Source of the DNA: Tessaracoccus massiliensis
GTDB lineage: Bacteria; Actinomycetota; Actinomycetes; Propionibacteriales; Propionibacteriaceae
Reading direction: 5' to 3'
Length of the DNA stretch: 33,301 bases
Assembly: GCF_000826065.2 (NCBI RefSeq)
Contig: NZ_LN623536.1
Span: 1-33,301 of the forward strand
A model generated the notes under the pieces. It was not told the origin of the DNA. It saw only the letters and a list, made by a program, of their open reading frames with translations, and searched no databases. The first letter of the stretch is position 1. Every line of letters starts with the position of its first letter. Made by a program: the position numbers and the translations under genes. Of the stretch, positions 15,715 through 24,708 are shown piece by piece.

Positions 15715-16715
15715 CGGACCTCCTGCAGTGTCCATGCCGTCTCAGCCGACGGTGCCCATGTGTGCGACCAGCCGCGGATGATGGCGCGCTTCTCGACCTC
15801 GCGCTCGGTCCATGTCAGGGATGCGAGCGACCCGGCGTCGACGGGCTCCCACGGGGCGGTCAGGGTCAGCTCGGCGGCTTGGGCCTGCAGATCCCGGCCA
15901 CGCTTGGCGGCCTGCGCATCGGCGGCCGTTTGGGATGTCGCCTCGACGCGGATGGTGTCGGTGTGGCGGCCGTAGCGCTTGATCGCTGCCAGGTCAACCC
16001 AGCGACCCACCAGGCCCTGCGTGCTGCCCGACCCTGCGGCGATGGCCAGCACCTCGTTGGGGACATCGAGCAGCCGGTCGGTCAGCTCCAGCTCGGGTAC
16101 GAACTGCCCGCGTGTCCGGTCGTCGGCCCACTCGACCACGGGCTCGCCGCCAGGTGCACCGATCAGCGGAGCGGCGTATCCGCCGTCGCGGGTGGGCCGC
16201 ACGGGCTCATGCCCTCCAGCGGCCAGCATCTCCGACAGCGCAGTGAGTAGCGGCGTGCCGACCTCCCATGTGAGCGGGACGCGAGCCGTGGCGTCGGTGT
16301 CGACGATGGCCAGCGGAACTCCGGGCAGGTAGGTCTCCAGCAGCCGGCGAGATTCGGCCTCGATGTCCCCGCCGGTGGGCAGCGTGTAGCTGCGGCGCAG
16401 ATGGATGCGGGCCAGTCGCACCGTCGGGTCGACGGCGCTGAGCGTCCATATGTCGGGCCCGGAGGACATGGCGCGGGTCAGTCCGGTGGGCACCCATGTG
16501 CCGATCGTCCACGCCCCCTTCGCGCAGCGATAGGTGCCGCGCAGCAGGGCCCCACGCAGGTCGCCGGGATGCTCCCTGAGCTGCACCGTCATGCCATGCG
16601 GGGACGGGCGGCTCTCCTGCCAGTCGTCGGAGCCGGAGCCCTCGACGATGGGCAGCTCGTCGCCGTCGACGACGTGCAGTCGCCAGCTTTCCTGGCCGCG
16701 GCCCCGGCCGATCAT
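15711..16715 (-). CDS. Tail-associated baseplate protein (Tal-like position)
   Basis: 334 residues from the ATG at 16713-16715, overlapping the stop of the large FN3-like gene (ATGA). The open frame extends upstream to 16868 only as a shadow. The protein is beta-rich at its N terminus (ESWRLHVVDGDELPIVEG), has a central region with EVGTPLLTALSEMLAAGGHEP, and ends with WTEREVEKRAIIRGWSHTWAP. In siphoviruses the gene after the distal tail protein encodes the tail-associated hub protein, and several features recall actinophage proteins of that class. No peptidase motif is recognised, so the call rests mainly on gene order. Confidence 0.65.
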   Translation of the reverse strand: MIGRGRGQESWRLHVVDGDELPIVEGSGSDDWQESRPSPHGMTVQLREHPGDLRGALLRGTYRCAKGAWTIGTWVPTGLTRAMSSGPDIWTLSAVDPTVRLARIHLRRSYTLPTGGDIEAESRRLLETYLPGVPLAIVDTDATARVPLTWEVGTPLLTALSEMLAAGGHEPVRPTRDGGYAAPLIGAPGGEPVVEWADDRTRGQFVPELELTDRLLDVPNEVLAIAAGSGSTQGLVGRWVDLAAIKRYGRHTDTIRVEATSQTAADAQAAKRGRDLQAQAAELTLTAPWEPVDAGSLASLTWTEREVEKRAIIRGWSHTWAPSAETAWTLQEVR

Positions 16716-19700
16716 CCGGCGACCCCTTCGGCGACGGTGACCTTCACCGACTGCACGATGCTGGACGTGCCAGACCACGACAGCTCGCCGGTGACCGCAC
16801 CTGAGATGACGACCCCCGACGGGTCGCGGTAGGTGACGACGCCGGGATGCTGCCCGATGGCCAGCCACTCAGCCGGCGTGATCTCGTCGTCGTCGAGGAC
16901 GACGAAATCGGCGCTGACCGTGCGCCCGGTGGGTGGGCCCCAGTAGTGCGTATCGAAGGCGTCGCCGGCGTAGCGGACGGCCTTGACGTGGCGGGCGGGC
17001 TGGGTGTGGCTGAGGTTGGGGTTCCAGATCCCGCGCAGCGTGCGGGGCCCGTCGGGGCCGGTCCAGTCGATGACGATATGGTCGGACTCCACGACGACCT
17101 CGACGGGCGCGGACTCGGACCAGCCGCCGCCCCGGGCGTAGGCGCGGACCTTGTACAGCAGCCGCTTCCGCAGTGGGGGCGTGTCGTCCTGTATGGACCA
17201 GGTGTCGCTAGCCTCGCCCAACAGATCCCATGTGACCCCGCCGTCGTAGGAGCGATAGAAGCTGACCTTCTCGGTCGCCTCGACGGGAAGGTCGCCGCCG
17301 TCAAAGGCATAGGTCGCCTCGTAGGCGACCTGGCCCCATCGGTACCAGCCGTACTCGTAGCGACCCTCCGGGTCGACGGTGTTGGCGTCGAAGGGGGTGC
17401 AGCGCATCGGCCCGGTCGAGGGCCTGTCGGCGATCAGGTGCGGACGCACGGCCCATACTGCGGCATCGCCTTGGCCGTAGTGCTCCAGCCTGGCGCTGAC
17501 CAGCGCGCCGGCCGTGAGGGAGGTCTGCACGTGGACGGGGGAGCGCTGCTGATAGGTCGGGGACTCGACCCACTCGCCAGGTGATTCCTCGGCGCCGCTG
17601 ACCAGCGTCATGCGGGCCCGCGCTGTCGCGGACGGCGTCAGCTTGAGCACCTCGGCACCAGCGCAGACGCGGTACTCCGGCCAGCGTTCAGGCAGCGGCA
17701 CGTCCAGCGTCGACACCGACCCGGCGCCCACGACCACTGCGGGGGTGAAAGTGCCGTCGACGTTGAGGCTGCGGCGATCGACCGACGAATTCCGGCCGGG
17801 GGTCCATTTGTCCCATGGCAGCATCCATGCCAGCCGCGTCATGGTCAGGCCCGACGGGACGAGCGCCCCCAGTGCCACCGACTCGCCTACGACCTCCGCT
17901 GTCAGCGTGGGGCGTGGCGGGCGGGTCAGCTCGGTATCGAAAGCGACCTCGGCGGGGAGCGACCACTGATACCCGTCCCACGCCTCGGCGCGGACCCTGT
18001 AGCTGGAGGCGTCCTCGACGGGCAGGGTGGCCCAGATCACATGGGCTGCCAGGGTGCGGCTATGGACCTCCCTGCCTGCGCCGTCGAGCAGCGTCAGGCG
18101 CGTCTCCTGCACCGCCCCAGTGAAAGCCAGCTCGATTCGCACCGTGGAGCTCGTGACCGTCGACCCGTGCGACGGCGCCAGGATGGAGACCTCGGGGCGT
18201 GCACGGAGTGTGAAGATCCGCGAGGCGTAGGCGCCGGTGGTGGGGTGCTTGCCTCGGGTCGCGACCTGGACCTCGATCCGGTCACCGGCAGAGAAAGTGC
18301 CCGCCGGGATGGTGGCCGTCGCGGAGGTGCCGGGGTAGCGGTTGGTCCATGTCGTCGTGCCCTGCCTGCGGAAGCGGACGTGGGCGTAGGTCTGCGCCGA
18401 GCCATCGAAGGGCCGATGCTCGAAGGAGATCTCGATGTCCTCGCGCGGATCCAGCGAGGACAACCCCGCGATGACGGGGGCCGCGGGCGGGACGTCGGCG
18501 CTCAGGGTCGCCGAGTATCGCCAGTCGGGGGACACACCCTCGGGCATCAGTGGGTGCTGCGGCCGGATGCGCCACGTGTGCGACACGCCTGCCGCAAGCA
18601 TGGCATGGGTCGCCGAGCGTGCAGCGCCACCGGGGGACTCGAGTGGGTACCAGTCCGGCTCAGGGGCGTCGCGACCCAGCGTCGAGGTGGTGAACTCCAA
18701 CTGCCACGACTGCGCGGTCGTGGCACCCTGTAGCGTCCACTGCAGATCCGCGTCAGGGCCGGTGCGGCGGGCCTGTAGCGACGACGCCCCCAGCGGCACG
18801 GTAGCCGCCTGCGGCGACTCCGGCGACGTCGACTCTGATGCGCCGGCCGCATTGTGCGCGATCAGCCGGTAGGAGATCAGCGCGTTCGACGGGGGGCGAT
18901 CCGTGGCCGTGTTCGCAGGGGCCGCGACGGTGGCGATGGTGGTCACCAGCCGCCGCCCATCGGCAAGTACCGCGACGCGCTCCACTGCGACGCGCTCTAC
19001 CCGCCTGTCTGCCGCCGTCGGCGGCAGGGTCCAGGAGATGGTCGGGGTCGTGCCTGCCCATGTGACCGTCGGGGCGCCCAGTGCCGACGGTGCAACCACA
19101 CCCGCCGCGACCTTGGTCGACGCTGCGGACGTCGCATCACCGGCAGCATTACGGGGCAGCACCTCGACGGTGACCGCGCGAACCTTGTCAGCAGTGATCG
19201 TGACCGTCCGGGCCGTGCCCGGCAGTGTCCTGCTGTACCAGGTGGGCGACCCGTCGACCTGCCAGCGCACCAGCACGCTCGTCCACGGCGCGCGGGCCGT
19301 CGGAGAGCCGGAGAACGGGACAGTGATCGTGCCATCGGCAGCACGCGACGGAGAGCCGATCGTCGCGCTCGGCGGCTTCTGCCACCACGCCTCCACCGTC
19401 GTCGACGACGACGGGTTGGACGTGACAGAGTGCTGCCTCTGCGCCACCTGCACCGCATAGCCATGCACACCGCTGGGGACCGCAATGGTCAGCTGGGGTG
19501 ACCCTGCCGAGACGGCGCGCGGCGACAGCGTCGACCACTGCCCATCGGGCAGCTGCCGGATCTGCGGCACCACCTGGGCGTCGCTGACGACGCCGGAGAG
19601 ATTAAGCCGCACCTGCTTCTCGGCGGTGCGGGTGGCCGACACGATCGACGGGGCCGCGACCTGCCACGGCCCGACCTGCACCTCATTGGACCAAGCGACC

Positions 19701-20248
19701 CGCCGCCCCGACGTGTGACCGGCCGAAGCTCGCACCCAGTACGTCTGCAGCGGATCGAGCGCCTGTCCGGCCCAGCTGGTGATCGTGTAGCGACCGTTCA
19801 GTGTCGTCTCGGACGTGGCCTGCGACCAGCCCCGCGACGTGGTGCGCAGCTGGTAGTACATCGCAGTGTAGCCGCTGGCTCCCGCCTCGTACTGCACCGA
19901 GATGAAAGCCCCCGTGCGGGTCGCGGCGAGGATCTTCGGCGGCGCCACCGTGATCGGGTCGACCTTGACCTCATTGGAATAGTCAGTCAAGACGCCGGAG
20001 GAGTGCCGGGCCCGCATCCGCACGTAGTACGGCGTGTTCACGTCGAGTGGGGTCGTGCCCCACGAGGTGACTGTGTAGTGCCCCTGCCGGGTCGTCTCCT
20101 GTGTCGCCTGCCACCAGCCCGAGGTCTCGGTACGCAGCTCGTAGATCATCACCGTGTAGCCAGACGCACCCGCCTGGTAGCGCACATAGATGTCCTTGCC
20201 GACGCGCTGCGTCGACAGGATCTCCGGGGGTGCGATCACCGTGGCCAT
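16712..20248 (-). CDS. Large tail protein with FN3-like repeats and Dit-like C-terminal part
   Basis: 1178 residues from an ATG at 20246-20248, 3 bases after the tape-measure stop. The N terminus holds two clearly related repeats of about 96 residues. Residues 4-98 and 101-195 share APPxIL, QAGASGYT/EAGASGYT, TSW and SNEVxVxP at matching places. A more worn third unit starts at about 197. Further beta-sandwich units of fibronectin III type seem to fill most of the first 800 residues. The last ~120 residues (IDWTGPDGPRTLRGIWNPNL and on, ending in SSIVQSVKVTVAEG) resemble the tail-joining part of distal tail proteins. The gene sits where Dit is normally found. Inferred role: distal tail ring decorated with long surface-binding arms. 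Confidence 0.75.
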   Translation of the reverse strand: MATVIAPPEILSTQRVGKDIYVRYQAGASGYTVMIYELRTETSGWWQATQETTRQGHYTVTSWGTTPLDVNTPYYVRMRARHSSGVLTDYSNEVKVDPITVAPPKILAATRTGAFISVQYEAGASGYTAMYYQLRTTSRGWSQATSETTLNGRYTITSWAGQALDPLQTYWVRASAGHTSGRRVAWSNEVQVGPWQVAAPSIVSATRTAEKQVRLNLSGVVSDAQVVPQIRQLPDGQWSTLSPRAVSAGSPQLTIAVPSGVHGYAVQVAQRQHSVTSNPSSSTTVEAWWQKPPSATIGSPSRAADGTITVPFSGSPTARAPWTSVLVRWQVDGSPTWYSRTLPGTARTVTITADKVRAVTVEVLPRNAAGDATSAASTKVAAGVVAPSALGAPTVTWAGTTPTISWTLPPTAADRRVERVAVERVAVLADGRRLVTTIATVAAPANTATDRPPSNALISYRLIAHNAAGASESTSPESPQAATVPLGASSLQARRTGPDADLQWTLQGATTAQSWQLEFTTSTLGRDAPEPDWYPLESPGGAARSATHAMLAAGVSHTWRIRPQHPLMPEGVSPDWRYSATLSADVPPAAPVIAGLSSLDPREDIEISFEHRPFDGSAQTYAHVRFRRQGTTTWTNRYPGTSATATIPAGTFSAGDRIEVQVATRGKHPTTGAYASRIFTLRARPEVSILAPSHGSTVTSSTVRIELAFTGAVQETRLTLLDGAGREVHSRTLAAHVIWATLPVEDASSYRVRAEAWDGYQWSLPAEVAFDTELTRPPRPTLTAEVVGESVALGALVPSGLTMTRLAWMLPWDKWTPGRNSSVDRRSLNVDGTFTPAVVVGAGSVSTLDVPLPERWPEYRVCAGAEVLKLTPSATARARMTLVSGAEESPGEWVESPTYQQRSPVHVQTSLTAGALVSARLEHYGQGDAAVWAVRPHLIADRPSTGPMRCTPFDANTVDPEGRYEYGWYRWGQVAYEATYAFDGGDLPVEATEKVSFYRSYDGGVTWDLLGEASDTWSIQDDTPPLRKRLLYKVRAYARGGGWSESAPVEVVVESDHIVIDWTGPDGPRTLRGIWNPNLSHTQPARHVKAVRYAGDAFDTHYWGPPTGRTVSADFVVLDDDEITPAEWLAIGQHPGVVTYRDPSGVVISGAVTGELSWSGTSSIVQSVKVTVAEGVAG

Positions 20249-20251
20249 AGG

Positions 20252-23200
20252 TCAGGCTCCAATCGGGACTAGGTCGACGTTGTGCTGCGCCACGAGCCGC
20301 TCCAGGTGCTCGTAGAGGTCCGCGAACTCGCGGAAGGTGGACACCTGGCGGGCGTCGAGGGCGAGGGTGAGGCTGTTGATGTGCATCGTGCGACTGAGGG
20401 CCGCGGACTCGCGGGCGTTGTAGACCCGCTCGCCGCCTCGGAAGTCGACCAGCTCAGGGCCTCGCTCGCCGACCCAGGCGAGACCGCTGGGCGCTGACAG
20501 TGTGCCCGCTGCAAAGCCGGGGACGTTGAGGAAGCCGAGCAGCTCGGCCAGGCCGGGAACCTTCCCGGCGGCCCACTTTGCGGCGCCGCCGATGGCCTGC
20601 TTGGCGGAGCCCATGAAGGTCTCCCCCCACGGGCCCGAGGTCATCTCGCCGAGCGAGGTTTGGATCTCGCGGAATTGGCGGGGGAGTTCGACCAGGAGGT
20701 CGATGAGGTTTCCCTTGTCGTCGGTCACCATCTGGCCCTGGGTGTCGACTCCGGCCTCGCCGCCACCGTTGATGGTGGCGGCGCCTGACAGATATGGCTC
20801 GGGGTTGACCTGCCGCCCGTTGCGGCGGACTTCGAGGTGAAGGTGCGGGCCGTTGGAGTTGCCGGTGGAGCCGAGATATCCGAGGATGCCGCCGGCCTGC
20901 ACAGCCTGTCCCACGGATGCGATCAGGCGAGACATGTGGGCGTAGAGCGTCTGCAGACCCCCGCCGTGGTTGACGATCGCGTGGTGGCCGTAGGAGCGGC
21001 CAAGTCGAGCGGCGTGAGACACCGTGCCCGCCCACATCGAGCGAATCGGGGTGCCGTATGGGTTGCCCAGGCTCGAGCCGAAGTCGAGGCCGCCGTGCCA
21101 CTTGCCGGAGCTGCGGTACCGCCCGCCGTTCCATCCGAAGTGGCCGCCGGGCACGGGGCGGATCGCTCCGCCTCCCGCATAGCCGGGGACATGGAAGTCG
21201 CCGGCGTTGATGGCCTCCAGCACGTCACGGTATCGGCGCGTCTGGTCACGGTTGACGATGAACTCTTCGCCCTCGAACCGGAACAGGCCGCCGCTGCGGG
21301 TCTGCCCGAGGTAGGGGTCGCGGTTCGAGGCGGACCACGGCAGGTCCACGTAGCCGCCGGTCTGGTACGCAGCGAGCGCGCGGGCCGCACCACCCCCGCC
21401 GCCGGAGCGGGCGGCAGGAACGTTGACCGTGGGGATCGGGTCGCCGACGTCGACGCCGGGGATCAGGTTGAGGAGCTTGCGCAGGCCGTTGTTCCAGATG
21501 ACGTCGATCACGAAGTTGACCGGCGCTGCTGCGGCGCGCTGGATGCCGCCCCAGACGTTGCCCCAGTTCTTCCCAAACCATTCGACAGCATCGCCGATCT
21601 GGTCGAACGTGGGGGCAAACACGCTCTCCCACAGCCACCCAACGGCCGGGCCGACGACGTTCTCGATGATGTCCCAGATGCCGTTGAGGACGGGGTATAG
21701 GCCCGTGTCCCATGCCCACTTCACGACCTTGGCGATGCCCTCGAAGGCGGGGATCAGGACGCGGTCAGCGAAGTCGAGGACGACCGGAGCGACGCGCTCG
21801 CTGATGAAGTCAGCGATCGTGCGGAAGGTGGGCAGTACGCGGTCGGTGATGAAGTCCGCCACCGTGCGGAGTGCGGGAAGAGCGACATCCTCAAACACGC
21901 GGCGCATCGTCGGCGCCACCCGGTCGGTAAGGAAGGCAACGATCTGCCCGACGACCGGCAGGACGTTGCGGGTGATAATCGAGACGAAGGTGTCGAGCGC
22001 GGGCCCAACGACAGACAGCACCACGCCGGCGATGCTTGACCACGTCGGAATCAGGGTGCCGGTCACATAGTCGCCGACGGCGCGCATGACGGGCATCAGG
22101 CCCTGGCCCAGTCCGTCCCAGAGTTGCTGGAAAGCGGGCACGCCGACGCCGGTGACCCATTCGCCGAGCTCGGATAGCCGGTCATGGATCAGCAGCATCA
22201 CGCCGACAGCCGGGTGGTCCTCCTTGAGGCCGAACAGGCCGCCGTCGAATTCGCCATGGAACAGCAGGCTCCAGGCGGACTGGGCGCCTTCTGCCAGCCA
22301 GCCGATGGCGCCGCCGACCGTGTCGATGACGTCAGGCAGGCGTTCCATGCCGGAGATGATTGAGGGCATGATGCTGCCCACCCAATCCCCGAACTGCACC
22401 GCCAGCGGCTCCAGCTTGCCGCCCAGGGAGTCGATCGCCGGGATCGCGGCCTGGAACCCCTCGGTGAACGCCTGCAGCACAGGGGTGGCGAAACTCTCAC
22501 CAATGCGCCCCAGCGCGGCGCGAGCATTGGCCATCGCACCCTCGAAAGTCTCGCCGGACTTCTGGGCCGCGCCGCCCAGGCCCTTCTCCATCGCAGACTG
22601 GAAGGTCTCGAAGTCGATGGACCCCTTGCGGGCAAGCTCCGAGACTTCCTCGGTGGTGATGCCCATCTCTTTGGCGACGAACTGCAACACCGGGATACCG
22701 CGGTCGCCCAGCTGTGCGATCACATCGCCCTGCAGCTTGTTGGAGCTCGCCACCTTATTGAAGATGGCGCCCATCTCGCCCATGCCTGAACCCGCGATGG
22801 TCGCGGTGTCACCGACGAGCTTCAGGGTGCGCTCGAGGTCCTTACCGGGCTTGATATTCGCGGCGACGGCGGAGGCTGCGACGGTGGCTGCGTCACCCAT
22901 GCCGAAGGCCGTGCCCTTGACGGAAGCCAGGGCGTTGCCCATGATCGCCTCGACGCCCGCGGCGGAGTGGCCCAAGCCCTCCAGCTTCTTCTCGGCACCA
23001 GCGACATTGAGCGACCGCTCGATGCCGGCACCGAAGGACATGCTGCCGAGGCCCTTGAGTGCGCCCCCGACGCCGTCGAGGAGCTTCATGCCGACACCCA
23101 TGCCGACGCCGGACATCACATTACGGAGAAAGCCGCCGGAGCGCTTAGCGAAACTGTCGCCATACTCGGCGCCGGCCTTGTCGCCTGCCTGCCGGGCGGC

Positions 23201-23299
23201 GGGGGCAGCCTTGCCCATCTCCTGTTTGATGGCAGGCACGAGCCCTCTGGTAGAGGGCGCCAACTGGAGGTAGGCCGTGCCCAGATTCAGATCAGCCAA
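20252..23299 (-). CDS. Tape measure protein with M23 peptidase domain
   Basis: 1015 residues; sets tail length and is passed into the cell during DNA entry. The N terminus (YLQLAPSTRGLVPAIKQEMG) and a Gly-rich hydrophobic stretch near 55-92 are typical. The middle has recurring helical units with Pro breaks (RVAPTMRRVFEDVALPALRT and neighbours, about 430-540). Residues about 715-830 form an M23/LytM endopeptidase: H735 and D739 in WHGGLDFGS, a YAHM histidine near 788, and H819/H821 in HLHLEV. This domain should open the wall at the entry point. The start is a TTG at 23297-23299 with GGAGG upstream, 18 bases after the chaperone gene; no better start is nearby. Confidence 0.93.
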   Translation of the reverse strand: MADLNLGTAYLQLAPSTRGLVPAIKQEMGKAAPAARQAGDKAGAEYGDSFAKRSGGFLRNVMSGVGMGVGMKLLDGVGGALKGLGSMSFGAGIERSLNVAGAEKKLEGLGHSAAGVEAIMGNALASVKGTAFGMGDAATVAASAVAANIKPGKDLERTLKLVGDTATIAGSGMGEMGAIFNKVASSNKLQGDVIAQLGDRGIPVLQFVAKEMGITTEEVSELARKGSIDFETFQSAMEKGLGGAAQKSGETFEGAMANARAALGRIGESFATPVLQAFTEGFQAAIPAIDSLGGKLEPLAVQFGDWVGSIMPSIISGMERLPDVIDTVGGAIGWLAEGAQSAWSLLFHGEFDGGLFGLKEDHPAVGVMLLIHDRLSELGEWVTGVGVPAFQQLWDGLGQGLMPVMRAVGDYVTGTLIPTWSSIAGVVLSVVGPALDTFVSIITRNVLPVVGQIVAFLTDRVAPTMRRVFEDVALPALRTVADFITDRVLPTFRTIADFISERVAPVVLDFADRVLIPAFEGIAKVVKWAWDTGLYPVLNGIWDIIENVVGPAVGWLWESVFAPTFDQIGDAVEWFGKNWGNVWGGIQRAAAAPVNFVIDVIWNNGLRKLLNLIPGVDVGDPIPTVNVPAARSGGGGGAARALAAYQTGGYVDLPWSASNRDPYLGQTRSGGLFRFEGEEFIVNRDQTRRYRDVLEAINAGDFHVPGYAGGGAIRPVPGGHFGWNGGRYRSSGKWHGGLDFGSSLGNPYGTPIRSMWAGTVSHAARLGRSYGHHAIVNHGGGLQTLYAHMSRLIASVGQAVQAGGILGYLGSTGNSNGPHLHLEVRRNGRQVNPEPYLSGAATINGGGEAGVDTQGQMVTDDKGNLIDLLVELPRQFREIQTSLGEMTSGPWGETFMGSAKQAIGGAAKWAAGKVPGLAELLGFLNVPGFAAGTLSAPSGLAWVGERGPELVDFRGGERVYNARESAALSRTMHINSLTLALDARQVSTFREFADLYEHLERLVAQHNVDLVPIGA

Positions 23300-23317
23300 G
23301 GCCCCCCTCCAGTGTGC

Positions 23318-24057
23318 TCACTTCTTGCTGTGTTTGCGCCGGAACTTTTCAGCCATTAGCTGGGCCCTAGCGTCGCCTGCCGCCTTCTCCCGCATGTCAG
23401 CGGGCCGCGGGTAGGGCTTGGAGTCCTTCGCGCCGAGGCGGTCGAAAATTGCGGCGGCAATGTAGTCGCCCTGATCCCACTCGGCCGGGGCGTGGATCGC
23501 ACGCCAGGACGCGGAGCCAGGGGGGAGATTGGCGGCCAGCGCGGCCGCTCTGCGGATCGTGTAACGCCCTCGCCACATGTCGCCCAGATCGAGGGCGTAG
23601 ACGCGCTGGAAATCGGCCTCCAGCGCGTCTGGGCACTCGGCGAGCAGGTGGACGAGGGTCAGGAGTTTGGGTTGAGCTCCGCGAACAGTTCCTGCAGGAA
23701 CTCGACACCGGCGGCCACCGGGACGCGGCCCGTGTCGGGATCTCGAAGCACCTCCATCAGCTGCCCGAACTGGGCGGCGCCTAGCACTCCGCGCAGCGCG
23801 GAGGGTGCAGCGGATACCGCACTGGGGCCGCCGTCGTTGAGGGTAGCCAACTTCTCGAGCAGCTCGAAGTCGTCGAGCGCGTCGCTGGAGACGCTCCACT
23901 CGCGGTCTCGGACGACGACCGTGTATGAGTCCACCTCGACGGCTTCGGTCTCGGCAGTTGGCTTCTGGTGGTCAGCGGGCGGAGCGATCTCGCGTGCCTT
24001 CTCGCTGGGCTTCCTTGCCGTCGACTTCCTCGCGGCAGGCTTCTTTGCTTCGGACAT
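23318..24057 (-). CDS. Tail assembly chaperone, long -1 frameshift product (gpGT type)
   Basis: Reading starts with the short chaperone at 24057 and moves to the -1 frame at the slippery heptamer 23665-23671, continuing to the stop at 23318. The fusion has 131 plus 115 residues, 246 in all. The added part begins LLTLVHLLAECPDALEADFQ and includes YTIRRAAALAANLPPGSASW and a basic end (AEKFRRKHSKK). In siphoviruses such a minority fusion binds the tape measure while the short form recruits the tail tube protein. The second frame has no independent start with a ribosome-binding site near the junction. The gene lies between the major tail protein and the tape measure, as expected. Confidence 0.9.
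23659..24057 (-). CDS. Tail assembly chaperone, short form (gpG type)
   Basis: 132 residues from the ATG at 24055-24057, with AAAGG about 7 bases upstream. The N terminus is Lys/Ala-rich (KKPAARKSTARKPSEKAREI) and probably disordered. Residues about 40-125 form the conserved part, with DREWSVSSDALDDFELLEKL and VEFLQELFAELNPN. It is the main product of the frameshifting pair and is thought to hold the tape measure and tube subunits during tail assembly. The stop (TGA, 23659-23661) comes two codons after the slippery site. Confidence 0.9.
   Translation of the reverse strand: MSEAKKPAARKSTARKPSEKAREIAPPADHQKPTAETEAVEVDSYTVVVRDREWSVSSDALDDFELLEKLATLNDGGPSAVSAAPSALRGVLGAAQFGQLMEVLRDPDTGRVPVAAGVEFLQELFAELNPNS
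23665..23671 (-). promoter_or_regulatory. Programmed -1 frameshift site CCCAAAC
   Basis: The minus strand reads C CCA AAC in the frame of the short chaperone, an exact X-XXY-YYZ heptamer, two codons before its TGA. Slipping back one base re-pairs as CCC AAA and continues into the long downstream frame. Confidence 0.9.
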
Positions 24058-24058
24058 G

Positions 24059-24088
24059 GCAGACCTTTCAGGATGCTTGCAGACCTTT
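24059..24088 (-). repeat. Direct repeat AAAGGTCTGC before the chaperone gene
   Basis: The minus strand has AAAGGTCTGC at 24079-24088 and again at 24059-24068, 20 bases apart. The second copy serves as the ribosome-binding site of the chaperone gene. It may be a small duplication or a second loading site. Confidence 0.5.
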
Positions 24089-24097
24089 GGGAATGAG

Positions 24098-24136
24098 GCC
24101 GCCCCCGGAGCGGTCTGCGGTGACTCCGGGGGCGGC
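24098..24136 (-). terminator. Strong hairpin after the major tail protein gene
   Basis: GCCGCCCCCGGA at 24098-24109 pairs perfectly with TCCGGGGGCGGC at 24125-24136 (12 bp, 15-base loop). It begins 20 bases beyond the major tail protein stop and lies before the chaperone gene. No T-run follows, so it may be a partial terminator or a 3'-end stabiliser that raises the tail-protein message over the downstream one. Confidence 0.7.
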
Positions 24137-24155
24137 GGCTACGGGGGGGATGGGG

Positions 24156-24707
24156 CTAGGTGCCCGAGCCGACGATGGCCGGGTTGTCGGTGATCTCGAA
24201 CCAGTCGCCGATGGGGGTGACCTCGAACTCGTGGATCGTCATGGCGGCGTTGCGGTGCTGGATCGTGCCGGTGCGGGCGTAGTCGCCGGCCGGGATCACG
24301 TAGCGCTTGTGCACGTCGCCGTCGAGCATGTCAAAGACCCATGCGCGGGTATCGGAGGCGACCTGATCCTTCACCGTGGTGGTCGCCACGCCTGTCGCGA
24401 CGACGGGCTCCTGGCCACGGTACTTCAGCCCATGCACAGCGAGGTTCTCCTCGAGCGCCTGGAACTTGAACGTCGTGTCGGAGCTGGTGACCTTGCGGCG
24501 GACGATCTTGGCGCCCTGCCAGGCACGGAACGGCTCCGAGTTCTGGTCGAGCGACTCGTCGATGCCATCCTCGGACAGCCATCCGATCTCGACAAAGCCG
24601 GCGGGCGGCTCATCCAGGCCTGTGGGGCCGGTGGTGCCACGAGGCGCGACCCAGGCCCCGCCTGCCTCGTCGCCGTAAATGCGGACGTTCTCAAGGTTCT
24701 TCGCCAT
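24156..24707 (-). CDS. Major tail protein (tail tube)
   Basis: 183 residues from the ATG at 24705-24707, 1 base after the preceding stop. The frame is open farther upstream only as a shadow. The protein starts MAKNLENVRIYGDEAGGAWV, has PAGFVEIGWLSEDGIDESLD and a beta-rich middle (DTTFKFQALEENLAVHGLKY), and ends with HEFEVTPIGDWFEITDNPAI. This pattern is typical of actinophage tail-tube subunits, which polymerise around the tape measure. Gene order (after the neck genes, before the chaperones) agrees, and a hairpin follows immediately, as after the capsid gene. Confidence 0.9.
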   Translation of the reverse strand: MAKNLENVRIYGDEAGGAWVAPRGTTGPTGLDEPPAGFVEIGWLSEDGIDESLDQNSEPFRAWQGAKIVRRKVTSSDTTFKFQALEENLAVHGLKYRGQEPVVATGVATTTVKDQVASDTRAWVFDMLDGDVHKRYVIPAGDYARTGTIQHRNAAMTIHEFEVTPIGDWFEITDNPAIVGSGT

Positions 24708-24708
24708 G

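Noticed and set aside
18041..18733. Several plus-strand frames (17600-19500) opposite the FN3-like gene
   Set aside because: All lie within a single intact 1178-residue minus-strand frame and lack start signals.
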